Shown: piece after piece, positions 21,618 to 31,129 of the stretch
How the letters are laid out: every line of letters starts with the position of its first letter
Numbering within the stretch: position 1 is the stretch's first letter
Assembly (NCBI RefSeq): GCF_020509005.1
Contig: NC_063012.1
Location: 5,952,001 to 6,016,000 of the forward strand
Reading direction: 5' to 3'
Source: Fulvia fulva
Taxonomy: Eukaryota > Ascomycota > Dothideomycetes > Mycosphaerellales > Mycosphaerellaceae
Length of the DNA stretch: 64,000 bases
Notes under the pieces: model-generated
What the model was told of the DNA's origin: nothing
Database searches by the model: none
Seen by the model: the letters and a program-made list of their open reading frames with translations, nothing else
Program-made: the position numbers and the translations under genes

Positions 21618-23648
21618 ATGGATTGGGCGGTTAGCCCTAACACAGTAACAGGAGTCATAAGTAAGCTAAAGGGACGAAAAGCCCCAGGCCCAGACAGGAT
21701 ACCAAACGTACTGCTAAAAGAGTGTAGAGAAGAGATCGCGCCGAGCCTTGCAAACCTATTTACCGCGTGCCTACGGCTAGGGTATCACCCGAAGCCGTAC
21801 AGAGAGTCTATGACAGTAGTGCTACGCAAGCCACAGAAGGAAGACTATACTCAGCCCAAGTCGTACAGACCAATAGCACTTCTAAATACGATAGGGAAGG
21901 TCCTAGAAAAGATAGTAGCCCAGAGACTTACGCAGCTTGCCGAGGACAACCACGTACTCCCAGCAACACAGATGGGGGGAAGAAGCCAGCGATCGACACT
22001 AACAGCAATGGAGCTAATTACGGAGCAAATCCAGACCCTCTGGCACTACGGCAGGAACCGAGCGGCGTCCTTACTATCCCTCGACATCGCAGGGGCCTTC
22101 GACAACGTCTCACACCAAAGGCTAATACATATCCTACAGCAGAAAGGCATCCCCCAGTGGGCAACGTCGTTCGTCTTCTCCTTTCTCCAGGAACGGACGA
22201 CATACCTAGTCCTAGGAAGGTACACGTCCGACCCGGTGAAGGCAGAGACTGGAATACCTCAGGGATCTACTCTCTCCCCTATCCTGTTTCTAATATTTAT
22301 GTCGGATCTAATCCCCCTACTCACCTCTCCGCAAACCTCAGCATCGGGGTTCGTAGACGATACAAACATCCTAGCCTGGTCAGACTCGACAGAAGAGAAC
22401 TGTCGCCTCCTTGAAGATAGGCACAAGAAATGCGAGGAGTGGGCAAAGAAGCATGGTGCCCGGTTCGCCCCTGAAAAGTACCAACTTATACACTTCAGTA
22501 AAGCGAGAACACACCATAATATGAAGGCGGCGGTAAGAATCCAAGGCTACGAGACCAAGCCATCAGCGGAGCTACGAGTAGTAGGGATCTGGCTCGACCC
22601 GAAGCTAAGCTGGAATGTACAGATTAAGAAAGCCCAGAGTCGAGCGCAAGTCAATGAAGCCTCGATAAAGAGGCTTACGGCATCTACATGGGGAGCAACA
22701 TTCGACAAGGCAAGAGTAATGTATAAGGCGATCGTCAGACCAGCTATGTTGTACGGGGCACAGATTTGGGGAACAGGAGGCGCAGGCAAGCCGATCCCGA
22801 AACGGATAGAGCAACCCCTAAACAGGACACAGGCAGGCAACCTACGTAGGGTACTAGGCGCATACAAGACAACGTCAACAAGCACGGTAGAAATGGAGAC
22901 AGGAATACCACCAATCGGCCAGTACATCCGGGGAATGAGAATTCAATACGCGGCAAAGACGACAGGTTACCTAGCACAAACCACGATCCAGGAGGCAAAG
23001 AATAAGATAGAAAGCCGCTACCGGAGAGGGGCAGGATATAGGACAAGCCAAAAAGAGGATGACCTTACGACCTTTACGGCCGTACAGACAAGCACCGAAT
23101 GGCTAGCACGAAAGGAGGAGGAGCGTAGGACTCGCCAGGCCGGCGGGAGCAAGGCTAAGACCCAAAACCTAGCGGAACAGATAGCGAGCTGCCTATGGGA
23201 GCAGGACTGGAAAAGGAAGCCCCCTAAGACAACAGGCCCGATAGCGCTCCGAGCCTTCCAGAGACACAATTACCAGCTATATAGGGACCTGACAAGGGCC
23301 GAAGCAAGCATAGCGATCCAAATCAGGTCCGAACACATTGGATTAAGGGCCTACCTGTTCAGAAGACGCGCACTAGACATCTATAGCCCAGCCTGCCAGT
23401 GTGGCTACCCATCGCAAAACCCAGAACATATGCTACTACGATGCCCGCAGTGGGCGAGAGGCAGGGGAAATTGGAGGCACCAAGCGGGAAGGAGAGACTA
23501 CAAGTCAATTATTAGGGACAAAGGCAACATTCGCCGAATCTCTCGGTGGATACTACAGCAGGGATACCTCCAGCAGTTTAGCCTCGCGAGCGAGACGGAG
23601 GAGTGGATAGACAAGAGGCGGAAGCGAGGGGGGTTGCAGATAGGGTAG
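21618..23648 (+). CDS. Intact LINE reverse transcriptase ORF (676 aa), no endonuclease
   Basis: An uninterrupted frame of 676 codons. The start of the RT domain is at residues 13-30 (SKLKGRKAPGPDRIPN). KSYRPIALLNTIGKVLEKI follows, then LLSLDIAGAFDNVSHQRL with the first catalytic Asp, GIPQGSTLSPILF, and SGFVDDTNILAW with the FVDD catalytic pair. The C-terminal region has a Cys/His knuckle (CQCGYPSQNPEHMLLRC), typical of the end of fungal LINE ORF2. The ORF begins just before the RT domain, so the endonuclease normally upstream is missing. The frame is open a few codons upstream of this ATG, into the junction. Codons are intact at all motifs, in contrast to every other transposon gene here. The enzyme could in principle be active in RNA copying, but would need endonuclease from elsewhere. 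Confidence 0.92.
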   Translation: MDWAVSPNTVTGVISKLKGRKAPGPDRIPNVLLKECREEIAPSLANLFTACLRLGYHPKPYRESMTVVLRKPQKEDYTQPKSYRPIALLNTIGKVLEKIVAQRLTQLAEDNHVLPATQMGGRSQRSTLTAMELITEQIQTLWHYGRNRAASLLSLDIAGAFDNVSHQRLIHILQQKGIPQWATSFVFSFLQERTTYLVLGRYTSDPVKAETGIPQGSTLSPILFLIFMSDLIPLLTSPQTSASGFVDDTNILAWSDSTEENCRLLEDRHKKCEEWAKKHGARFAPEKYQLIHFSKARTHHNMKAAVRIQGYETKPSAELRVVGIWLDPKLSWNVQIKKAQSRAQVNEASIKRLTASTWGATFDKARVMYKAIVRPAMLYGAQIWGTGGAGKPIPKRIEQPLNRTQAGNLRRVLGAYKTTSTSTVEMETGIPPIGQYIRGMRIQYAAKTTGYLAQTTIQEAKNKIESRYRRGAGYRTSQKEDDLTTFTAVQTSTEWLARKEEERRTRQAGGSKAKTQNLAEQIASCLWEQDWKRKPPKTTGPIALRAFQRHNYQLYRDLTRAEASIAIQIRSEHIGLRAYLFRRRALDIYSPACQCGYPSQNPEHMLLRCPQWARGRGNWRHQAGRRDYKSIIRDKGNIRRISRWILQQGYLQQFSLASETEEWIDKRRKRGGLQIG

Positions 23649-23846
23649 TCATCAGGGCAGGCCCATGACACTAGCGTACCCCTAACAAGGGAAATTTAAG
23701 ACGACAACGAGGAGGAAAAGACAGGCGGGAAGGAGGAGGGGTTTTCACCAACACGGTTTCCCCTCTATATATACAAAAACAAGATAGCATAGCTGCATAG
23801 GCCAAAGGGCACTACAACAGCTTAATGAAATATCTATCTATCTATC
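23649..23846 (+). other. LINE-A 3' UTR and (ATCT)n tail
   Basis: GC-rich 3' UTR with a GGCGGGAAGGAGGAGGGG segment and GGTTTCCCCTCTATATATA, ending in several ATCT units. The LINE-B 3' end (33,660-33,783) has the same architecture and partial identity, so the two LINEs probably share the 3' RNA recognised by the reverse transcriptase. Confidence 0.75.
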
Positions 23847-23860
23847 TATATAGCGGATTT

Positions 23861-25720
23861 CGAACTTGTACTAACCGAGTAGTTCCGATTAGCGGGACTG
23901 TCTTCTTATTAGCATCTTAGTCGTAGTGAAGTAAGTGAGATTCTTGTGATCAGAAAGAATCGTTAGCTTAGGTGCTCCTTCCGTATATACTCTCTAGTAC
24001 TATATTGTAGCGACAATAGCGAGAAGTTCCTTATTATAGATGTCGTAGTTTTGTTCCGCGGGTGTCATTTTTCTTAAATAGTAGGCCACTAGGTGTCGTC
24101 TCCTATCATACTCTTATATAAGGTATACTCCTATAGCTATATCCGATACGTCTGTCTCGATTTGGACTTCTTTCGTACCGTTAAATAGTCGAAGCGTTAG
24201 TACTAAGGCGTATTGCTCTTTTAGTAGCTCGAATGCCTATTGTTCTTTGTTGCCCTAGGTCCACCTAGTATCCTTCCTTATTAGGGCTGTTATAGCTACT
24301 ACGGTCTTAGAGTAGTCCTTAATAAACTTGCGATTATAGTTTGCTAGTCCTAGGAACGATTATACGTCCTTAACGTTTGCCGGCGTCGGCCATTCCCTAA
24401 TAGATTATGTCTTTGCTAGATCGATCTAGATTCCTATTATACTAATAATGAATCCGAGGAACTTGACTTGTTTCTTATAGAACTCGTATTTCTCTAGTAC
24501 CGTCTTGAACCCTAACTTCGTAAGTCGTTCGAAAACGTCTTAGACTTAGGCGATGTGTTTCTGAAGTGATCCTTTCGTATAGACCAAGATGTTATCTATA
24601 TAAGCGATAACATAGACGTCGAGAAGATCTCGTAGCGTCTCGTTAACGAGGTCCTAGCAGGATGCTAGTATGTTAGTCAATCCTATAGGTATAACTAAGA
24701 ATTCGTAGAGTCTATATCTTGTCCTAAATACGGTTTTCTATTCTTCTCCTTCCGCTATACGGATAGTATAGAATGCGTCTCGTAGGTCGATCTTTATATA
24801 CTAGTCTAATCCGGTAAGTCTGTCTTATACTTCTTCGATGTTCGGTAGTAGGTATCGGTTCTTAATAGTAATCTCGTTCAACTTTCGGTAATCTTAGACG
24901 AGTCGTAGTTTCCCGTTCGGTTTCGGAACAAATATATATAGAGCTCCCGCGCTCGAGGTAGATCGTCGTATCTATCCTTTAGCGAGTTTCTCCTTTAGCT
25001 ATTATCGTAGGGTTTCTAGCTCTTTCTCGGACATTTAGTATAGGGGTCCCTATAGAGGCTCTTTCCCTAGCTAAATGTTTATCTTATAGTCCTATAGGTA
25101 GTGTTTAGGAAGTGCGTCTCTGCCTTTTTCCTCTTCAAAGAGCCTCTTCTACTTAAGGTACTCCTTAGGAATACGCGGTTCTAATATGCCGGCATCCTTC
25201 GATAGTACGTTACTTCTATCATTTCTAGTGACTTTGTGATCCGGCGGCCCTACGCTAGTATCTGTCCCGGTCGAAGGTGGTTCTTAGTTCCTTCTATTCG
25301 GCGTAAGCTCGAATACGTTAAGCTGTTTCCTTACCTTATCTACCGCCTCTCGCTATCGACGCGTAGGTTTAATACCGATAACGTAGTTATATTACTTAAA
25401 TATAAGTACTCCTCTTCTCTAGTCGATGACTAGGTTATGCTTTCTTAACTAAGGCATACCTAGTACTATATCATAACTAGCTATATTAGTAATATCTAAG
25501 GTAATATTCTCGTAGTGCTATTAGATAGCTAGTGGTAATAGTGTCGTCTCCTATTCTACGCTAGGTAACGATAACCCGTCTACCGTAATTAACTCGTAAC
25601 CCTATTTCTTCTTTAGGGTAGCTAACCCGTTTCTTCTTATAAAAGACTCGGAGATGAAATTCCCCGCTACTCTAGAGTCGATCATAACACTAGTTCTATA
25701 TCCGTTAACGATTACTTATG
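23861..25720 (-). pseudogene. Gypsy-1 protease, reverse transcriptase and RNase H (RIP-inactivated)
   Basis: On the minus strand, reverse transcriptase is recognisable as PKPNGKLRLV-x-DYRKLNEITIKNRY (about 24,870-24,935), IDLRDAFYTIRIAEGEE (about 24,750-24,805) and VIAYIDNILVYTKG (about 24,575-24,615), where the usual YxDD is now YIDN. The RNase H domain follows downstream toward 23,900. The aspartic protease remnant is near 25,450-25,720. Trp and Gln codons are now stops throughout. The order protease-RT-RNase H-integrase is that of Ty3/Gypsy. Confidence 0.87.
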
Positions 25721-26149
25721 TTTAGAAAACTATGTTTAATGTTGATACCTAAGCTTAAGTGTTATATAACTCCCTTTAGTTACTTATTCCTTAAGAGTCG
25801 ATCCTTTTCCTGAATAGTATACGGTTCGCTATACTTCGTGCCTAGCGGCTTCGGCTAGAACCTATAGCCCGTTGCCTTATATCTATACTTATAGTCTATT
25901 ACGTTCCTAGATCTTCTACGATTCCGAGTAGAGAGCCCGTACGTACTATACTGCTTATCGTAGTTCGTTTAAGACGAATGTTCCTAATAGCGTAAGGTAT
26001 CTAGTACCCGTTATCTTGCTTCCTATAGGTGGTCGTTCCGTGACCGCGTATACTAGATTCTCGGTCGTAGTTATAGTTAGGTAGCCCTAGACTATGCCTC
26101 TTATCGTATCGAGTGTTTTGTCGAACTCGATAGGGTATAGGTGTCTTTT

Positions 26150-28020
26150 CCCCGAAATCTTTAGTAGGAATTCTTTATGCCTTCGTTATAGGTAGATAAT
26201 AAGTTAATATATCTTCCTCGGTATATCTATCGTAAAGGTGAAGGTTTTTTGTTCGTCGTCTAATTCACTCTCTCCCTCCTCGGACGAGTCCTCGCCCGAC
26301 TTATCCGGATCCTATTCCTCGGAGATAGCGCCTAGGGCGGTGTCTTCTTGTGCCTACGGAGGTGGAGACTACTCTCCGTTCTATCCCGGGTCCTAGTTCT
26401 CCTTGTCTTCGTCGTCGAAATAGGATTCGTCTATATCCACTTCTTAGAGTCTAGCGTCTTACCTATATTCTCCTCCTAGGGTACCGCGCGGCTACTACGG
26501 CTAGTATCCTACGCCTTCCTTAGCGAAGTAGTGGGTCTGGCACGAGTCCTAGTAATAGAAACGCTAATGAAGGCTTCCGTGACCGTATCGAGATTCTCTT
26601 TCGACTTTATAGTTAACTCCTCGTGCTATTATACTAAACAATCTTTCTTTCTTTTCTTCTATAGCGATAGTACTCGTAAGGGTCCACTATCGTTCGTACA
26701 GTTAGTCGTAGAATCCCTTATATAGTAACTTAAGTCCCTATATATAGGCTTCTTCTACGACCTCGTCGAGGGATATAATTGCTTCGTCTATATAGGACAA
26801 GACTTCCTTCCTCCGTTATTTCACGTTAGTAGTCTTGATCTGTCGGAGATCCTCTTCGAGAGCTAGTTATACCTAAAGTACCTTCTACGTAATGTCGTCC
26901 TCGGATTGTTAGTTATTCGGTAGTATCGGACGCTATTCCTAAGCGTAGTAACCTCCTCGCCCTAGCGAGGGGTCTAGAAGAGGCGTCGCGACCCGGTCGC
27001 TATCCTTCTTCTCCGTTCTCTAGGTATAGTTGAATTGTCGGGGTCTAACGCTGCTCCTAGATTTACCTACCGTAGGTTATATTATATTGAATTGCTCGCG
27101 GCGTACTATGTTCTTACCGCGGCAATCCCTTACTATATAGCCTTCCTTACTATATATATAGCACGTTAGTTTTCCTTTGCCTTTAAAGGGTTTTCCGTTG
27201 CCCTTTCCTTTATCGATCCTCCTTCCTCGTTAGGTAGCGTCTAGTTCTATTAGCTACGGTCTATAGTAGGGCTGGCTTTATCGTAGGAAACCTCCCTTCG
27301 TAACATACCCTCTAGTATTCTTACGGTCGGGGATAAATCCTACTATACCTCCTACTTTAGAGTCGTATCGTTTTTCCTAGTATCGTTCCTAGAGCTAGTT
27401 ATCGATGTCGATCGATGCCTTTATTAGCTCTTCGAGGTTAGCGATCCGTCCCCCGTATCTTATAAGCTCGTCCTTAACCGAGTCCTTAAGGCTACGCCGG
27501 AACATAGTTATTAGCGCCGTCTAGTCCTATCCGGTGATCTGTCCGTATTCCTCGAACTTAGCCGTATACTCTAAAGTAGAGCTCCTCTACTTTAGGTGTT
27601 AAATGATACGTACGGCCTATTATACTTCGTTCGAGGTTCTAAAGATAGACTTCATCTTGTCCTTAAAAAGGGTATAGTTCCTAAACATCCCGGTAGGGTC
27701 TTATCGTCCTATACTATCGAGGTATTCCTTAAGGTAGGGTTTGATCTAGTTCTACGCACTTCCGCGAAGGAACGTAATAGCGAAGATAGTTCTCTTATCG
27801 GAGTCGACTAGGTTAAATATAAGGTACATGTCTATCTAATTGACCTAATCGTCGTACTTAGCTCTATCGCTATAGAAGAGATCTAGCTTAGTAGCCTTGA
27901 CGTCTTTCTTCCTTAGGATATCGTCTTCGTTATTAGACTTATCGTCCTTCGTAGTAGTCTATCGTAGTAGCGTACGGCGGATACTTCCTACTTCGCTAGG
28001 GGCGGGTGTTCCCCTACTAG
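26150..28020 (-). pseudogene. Gypsy-1 gag with zinc knuckle (RIP-inactivated)
   Basis: A minus-strand frame reads through a capsid-like region and, near 27,115-27,175, a basic stretch followed by C-Y-I-Y-S-K-E-G-Y-I-V-R-D-C. This matches a CCHC zinc knuckle in which one Cys and the His are now Tyr, as expected from RIP. After it, toward 26,200, lie acidic Ser/Asp/Glu-rich segments. Many stops; not functional. Confidence 0.7.
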
Positions 28021-28056
28021 CTACTTAAGTAGCGCTTATCCTAAGGGCGTTTAAAG

Positions 28057-28423
28057 TGTTATATCTCGTTCTAGGGCTAGTCTCAAAAGGGAGATTAGTC
28101 AAGTCACGTGGCGGTATTCTTTAGAGAGGCTGAAGCAAGCTAAGCGAAGATGAATAATTAAGATAAAGGTCGTATTCTAATTAGTGAGATAGTAATATAA
28201 GTTGAACGCCTCGAAGCTATAAGGGCATCTCGTCGTTCCTAAATATAAAGGAGATTCGTAAACTCCTCTAAGTAGTCTAATTAGTCTAAGCATAAGCAGT
28301 CTAATCAGTCTGAGCATAAGTAGTCTAAGCACTCGTTATCTAAGCGCTTAGGTAGGATTCTATATAACTAGGTCACGGGAGCGTAGGGCTAATAAACGGC
28401 GGGCCCGGGATCATTCCGTAACA
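28057..28423 (-). repeat. Gypsy-1 5' LTR (right copy)
   Basis: It has the same 367 bp length and ends as the left copy. The differences are mostly C/T and G/A transitions, as expected from independent RIP of two copies. Immediately after it, the pogo-1 sequence resumes (GGCTACGACGCTATAAG). Confidence 0.92.
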
Positions 28424-28674
28424 CTAGGCTACGACGCTATAAGTAATATAGCGAGTCGGGGTATAACGTACGTACCTATTAAGTAGACTTGCTAGATAGC
28501 GAAGAATCTAAAGAGGAATTGTCCTCCTAGTAACGATTCTATAGAATGTCGTCGTATTAAGATACCGTCGTAATTAAAGTAGAAGTAGTACAGTTCTTAG
28601 CAAAAGTAGCCCGCTTAGTAGTATAGCCCGCTCGGTAGTAAAGCACGTTATTATAACTACCCTCTATACCTATA

Positions 28675-29807
28675 ACGTGCTTTACTACCGAGCGGGCTAT
28701 ACTACCGAGCGGGCTACTTTTGCTAAGAACTGTACCACTTCTATAGGTATAGCTATATAACTACTATTATAGCGTATATTGTCTTTAAACGAGGCTAAAC
28801 TGACCTTAGCTGTCTAGGCTACGAAACGCGACGCGATAATTACGAATCGACTTGCTATAAAGGTATACGACGCGTCTCGAACTATACTAGGGTATTGATT
28901 GAATAGACGACCTCCTCGGGGTGACTACGAGCCTAATTCGAAGAAGCTTATAGAGCTAGAAGAGAGGGTGATACTTAAGTATATACTCGAGCTAGATCTT
29001 AGAGGTTTCCCGCTGTTAAAGGCTAGTATACGAGTAATAGCCGATTCATTACTATAAGAGAAGGGTCTTAAGCCTGCTAGTCTTAATTAGATAGACAGGT
29101 TTATTAGGCGGCATCGTGAGCTAAAGGTTCGTATAACACGTAGATACGATCGTTAGCGAGCCCTAATAGAAGATCTAGACATTATCGAGAGGTAGTTCTT
29201 ACTTATACGTAATATAAAGGAGAAGTATAGTATCCTTAACTAGGACACCTATAACTTCGACGAGACAGGGTTTATAATAGGTGTCATTACGTCTTAGAGC
29301 GTCGTTACGGGTTTAGAAAGGCGTAGTAGAAAGAGGAAGGTCGTTTAATAGGGTAATAGAGAGGGAGTAGAGAGATAGCGTATTAGATAGCTCTTATACG
29401 AAGCGAGATTAGTAAGCTACGGAAGTCTAACGAGGCCCTTATATAGCGAAAAGCACGAAAGCGCAAGTATATTTAGTCTAGAGGGTCTCTAACCTTCAAT
29501 AAGGCGTTGCAATTAATACCTCTAGAGGATACTAGGAGGTAGGAAGTGAGTAGAGAGTTACTAGATAGTATTCGGCTAGTACTAAGGCTACGACGCTATA
29601 AGTAATATAGCGAGTCGGGGCATAACGTACGTAACTATCAAGTAGACTCGCTAGATAGCGAAGAATCTAAAGAGGAATTGTCCTCCTAGTAACGATTCTA
29701 TAGGATGTCGTCGTATTAAGATACCGTCGTAATTAAAGTAGAAGTAGTATAGTTCTTAGTAAAAGTAGCCCGCTCGGTAGTATAGCCCGCTCGGTAGTAA
29801 AGCACGT
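28675..29807 (+). mobile_element. pogo-2: internally deleted pogo/Fot1-like copy
   Basis: A 1,133 bp copy beginning ACGTGCTTTACTACCG and ending with its complement, with TA at each end (28,673-28,674; 29,808-29,809). It matches pogo-1 up to the pogo-1 equivalent of ~17,095, then jumps to the equivalent of ~17,828. The deletion (~735 bp) removes the second and third catalytic Asp. Both TIRs contain two copies of the CTACCGAGCGGG segment. It lies only 26 bp from the right end of pogo-1 and is RIP-mutated. It could only have moved using another copy's transposase. Confidence 0.9.
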
Positions 29808-29809
29808 TA

Positions 29810-30642
29810 GTAGTAATATAAGATCCTTAGTATTACTACTACTATAGTAAGAGTAAGTTAGCTATTTTAAGTAAAATAAGCTAAGGTAAGGTAAGACAAG
29901 CTTTATATACTTTCTTTATTCCTCTATATCTTACTACTACTACTATTATTACCTATATAATAAGGTATAGATTATATTACTATTAGTAGTAAGATAGCTT
30001 AGGTAATAGTCCCGTTATAGAGACTTTCACTTAAGCGTATAGTTATCTTACTTACCGGTAAATATTAGAGGTCCTAAGTTTAATCTAGAAGTATCCTCTA
30101 GTCCTAAAGGTCTAGATATAGTAGCGTCCGGCGGTAGACCTTTTTTTATTACTATAAGGCTATATAGAGATAGCGCTTTAGGTAGCTCGATAGGTAGCTT
30201 CGGCTTATTCGGATATTAGGCGTAGAACTTAGCTAGTATCTCTTTGTACCTAGGTATTTATTACGGCTACGTAAGCGGCCCGCTTAGACCCGCGCTACCG
30301 GCTTACCTAAATAGGCAAAAGATGAGGTCGTAAAGCTCGTAAGCTTTATACTAGCGGAGCCTTATCTAGGCTTACTTCGGATAATAGACTACCCTAAGTA
30401 CCGCCGTAATAGTATTAGATTATCCTATCGGTATATCTATTATTTACTACTCTTATAAAGTATAGTATACTATCCTTACTTATTCTTATACTTTACTACT
30501 ACGTCGAGTACCTTATCTAGTTCCTACTCTTACGTAAGTCCGTCGTATCGGGCGATTTCGATCGGCGGAGGTAGTAGTATACGCTAACCGGGTATCGGGT
30601 CGTCCGAGTCGCGTATAAGGAGGCTAGAGTAAAACATATTAT
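29810..30642. other. Unassigned RIP-mutated stretch
   Basis: TpA-rich DNA with no recognised TIR, LTR or coding remnant. Around 30,020-30,100 a segment with GAGGTCCTAAGTTTAATCT resembles the 3' half of a degraded tRNA (T-loop-like), so a tRNA-derived SINE is possible but unproven. Otherwise I see nothing I can name. Confidence 0.4.
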
Positions 30643-30827
30643 TGTTACCGTACCGGCGTACATTTACTTAAACCCGCGGGTACGTACCTAGACCTCGCGC
30701 CCGCTAACTAATCTAACTAGCGGCTTAGCGCCCGTATATAACTCTCGCGCCCTCCGCGCCTCCCTTAGATAGAACATCTATTCGACTTATACCTTACCCG
30801 ACTACGTACTTATACCTACTTATAACA
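30643..30827 (+). repeat. Gypsy-2 5' LTR
   Basis: 185 bp, near-identical to 38,747-38,931; it begins TG and ends CA. Confidence 0.9.
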
Positions 30828-31129
30828 CTTCGAATAGATTATTACTAACGTATAGAGAGATATAAGAAGCTATATTCGGGAGATTATAGAGAAACCGCGA
30901 TAGTATACGAGGAAGTCCTAAGATTAGGTATCGTACTCGCTAAGTCGTACCTTAAAGTAGATTATAGCTAATATAGTAATAATAGCGAGATAGACCGGTA
31001 CCGGCGTACTAGGCGTAAGTATAGAGAATACTAATAGACGCGTTCATTGCGCGTCCCTTAAGAGATTATCCTTCTTTACCCTACTATCCGATCTACCCGA
31101 TAACGATAGCGCGAACCCGGCAATATAGA

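Larger units (their letters stand above)
20532..23846 (+). mobile_element. LINE-A: chimeric non-LTR retrotransposon, nearly unmutated
   Basis: A 3.3 kb insertion in Gypsy-1 bounded by a 14 bp target duplication, ending in a short (ATCT)n tail. It has normal CpA/TpG content inside RIP-saturated DNA: 22,021-22,080 has 4 CpA and 3 TpA, against 0 CpA and 11 TpA in 35,221-35,280 of Gypsy-2. The layout is a non-coding 5' module (20,532-21,608), a reverse-transcriptase ORF (21,618-23,648) and a ~200 bp 3' UTR. There is no endonuclease or gag-like ORF. RIP-mutated or fragmentary relatives of its 3' end lie at 33,873-34,294 and 38,932-39,298. Confidence 0.92.
18050..28423 (-). mobile_element. Gypsy-1: chromodomain Ty3/Gypsy LTR retrotransposon, minus orientation, split by LINE-A
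   Basis: Two 367 bp LTRs (18,050-18,416 and 28,057-28,423) begin TGTTAT and end GTAACA. All coding remnants except one ORF read on the minus strand: gag with a zinc knuckle, protease, reverse transcriptase, RNase H, integrase and chromodomain, from right to left. It sits inside pogo-1, with flanks TAAGG and CTAGG, an imperfect 5 bp target duplication. LINE-A (20,532-23,846) splits pol between RNase H and integrase; subtracting it leaves about 7.0 kb. The body is heavily RIP-mutated. An additional ORF on the opposite strand lies next to the 3' LTR. Confidence 0.9.
16421..28648 (+). mobile_element. pogo/Fot1-like DNA transposon (pogo-1), split by Gypsy-1
   Basis: The left terminal inverted repeat starts ACGTACTTTACTACCG at 16,421. 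The right end finishes in its complement, CGGTAGTAAAGCACGT, at 28,648. Both ends are flanked by a TA dinucleotide (16,419-16,420; 28,649-28,650), the target duplication of the Tc1/mariner-pogo superfamily. Gypsy-1 (18,050-28,423) interrupts it; without that insertion the element is about 1.86 kb, normal for Fot1/pogo. The join is confirmed by the uninterrupted pogo-2 copy, which reads across this point at about 29,580. The right TIR contains two copies of a 17 bp CTACCGAGCGGG-containing segment; the left has one. Confidence 0.9.

Noticed and set aside
21618..23648. The intact RT ORF as a domesticated host gene
   Set aside because: It lies in a LINE with a 14 bp target duplication and a simple-repeat tail, and has repeated fragments elsewhere, so it is an element gene. 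Its intactness is better explained by recent insertion.
28651..28674. A foldback element between pogo-1 and pogo-2
   Set aside because: The palindrome-like region is simply the right TIR of pogo-1 next to the left TIR of pogo-2; each has its own TA duplication and matching opposite end.
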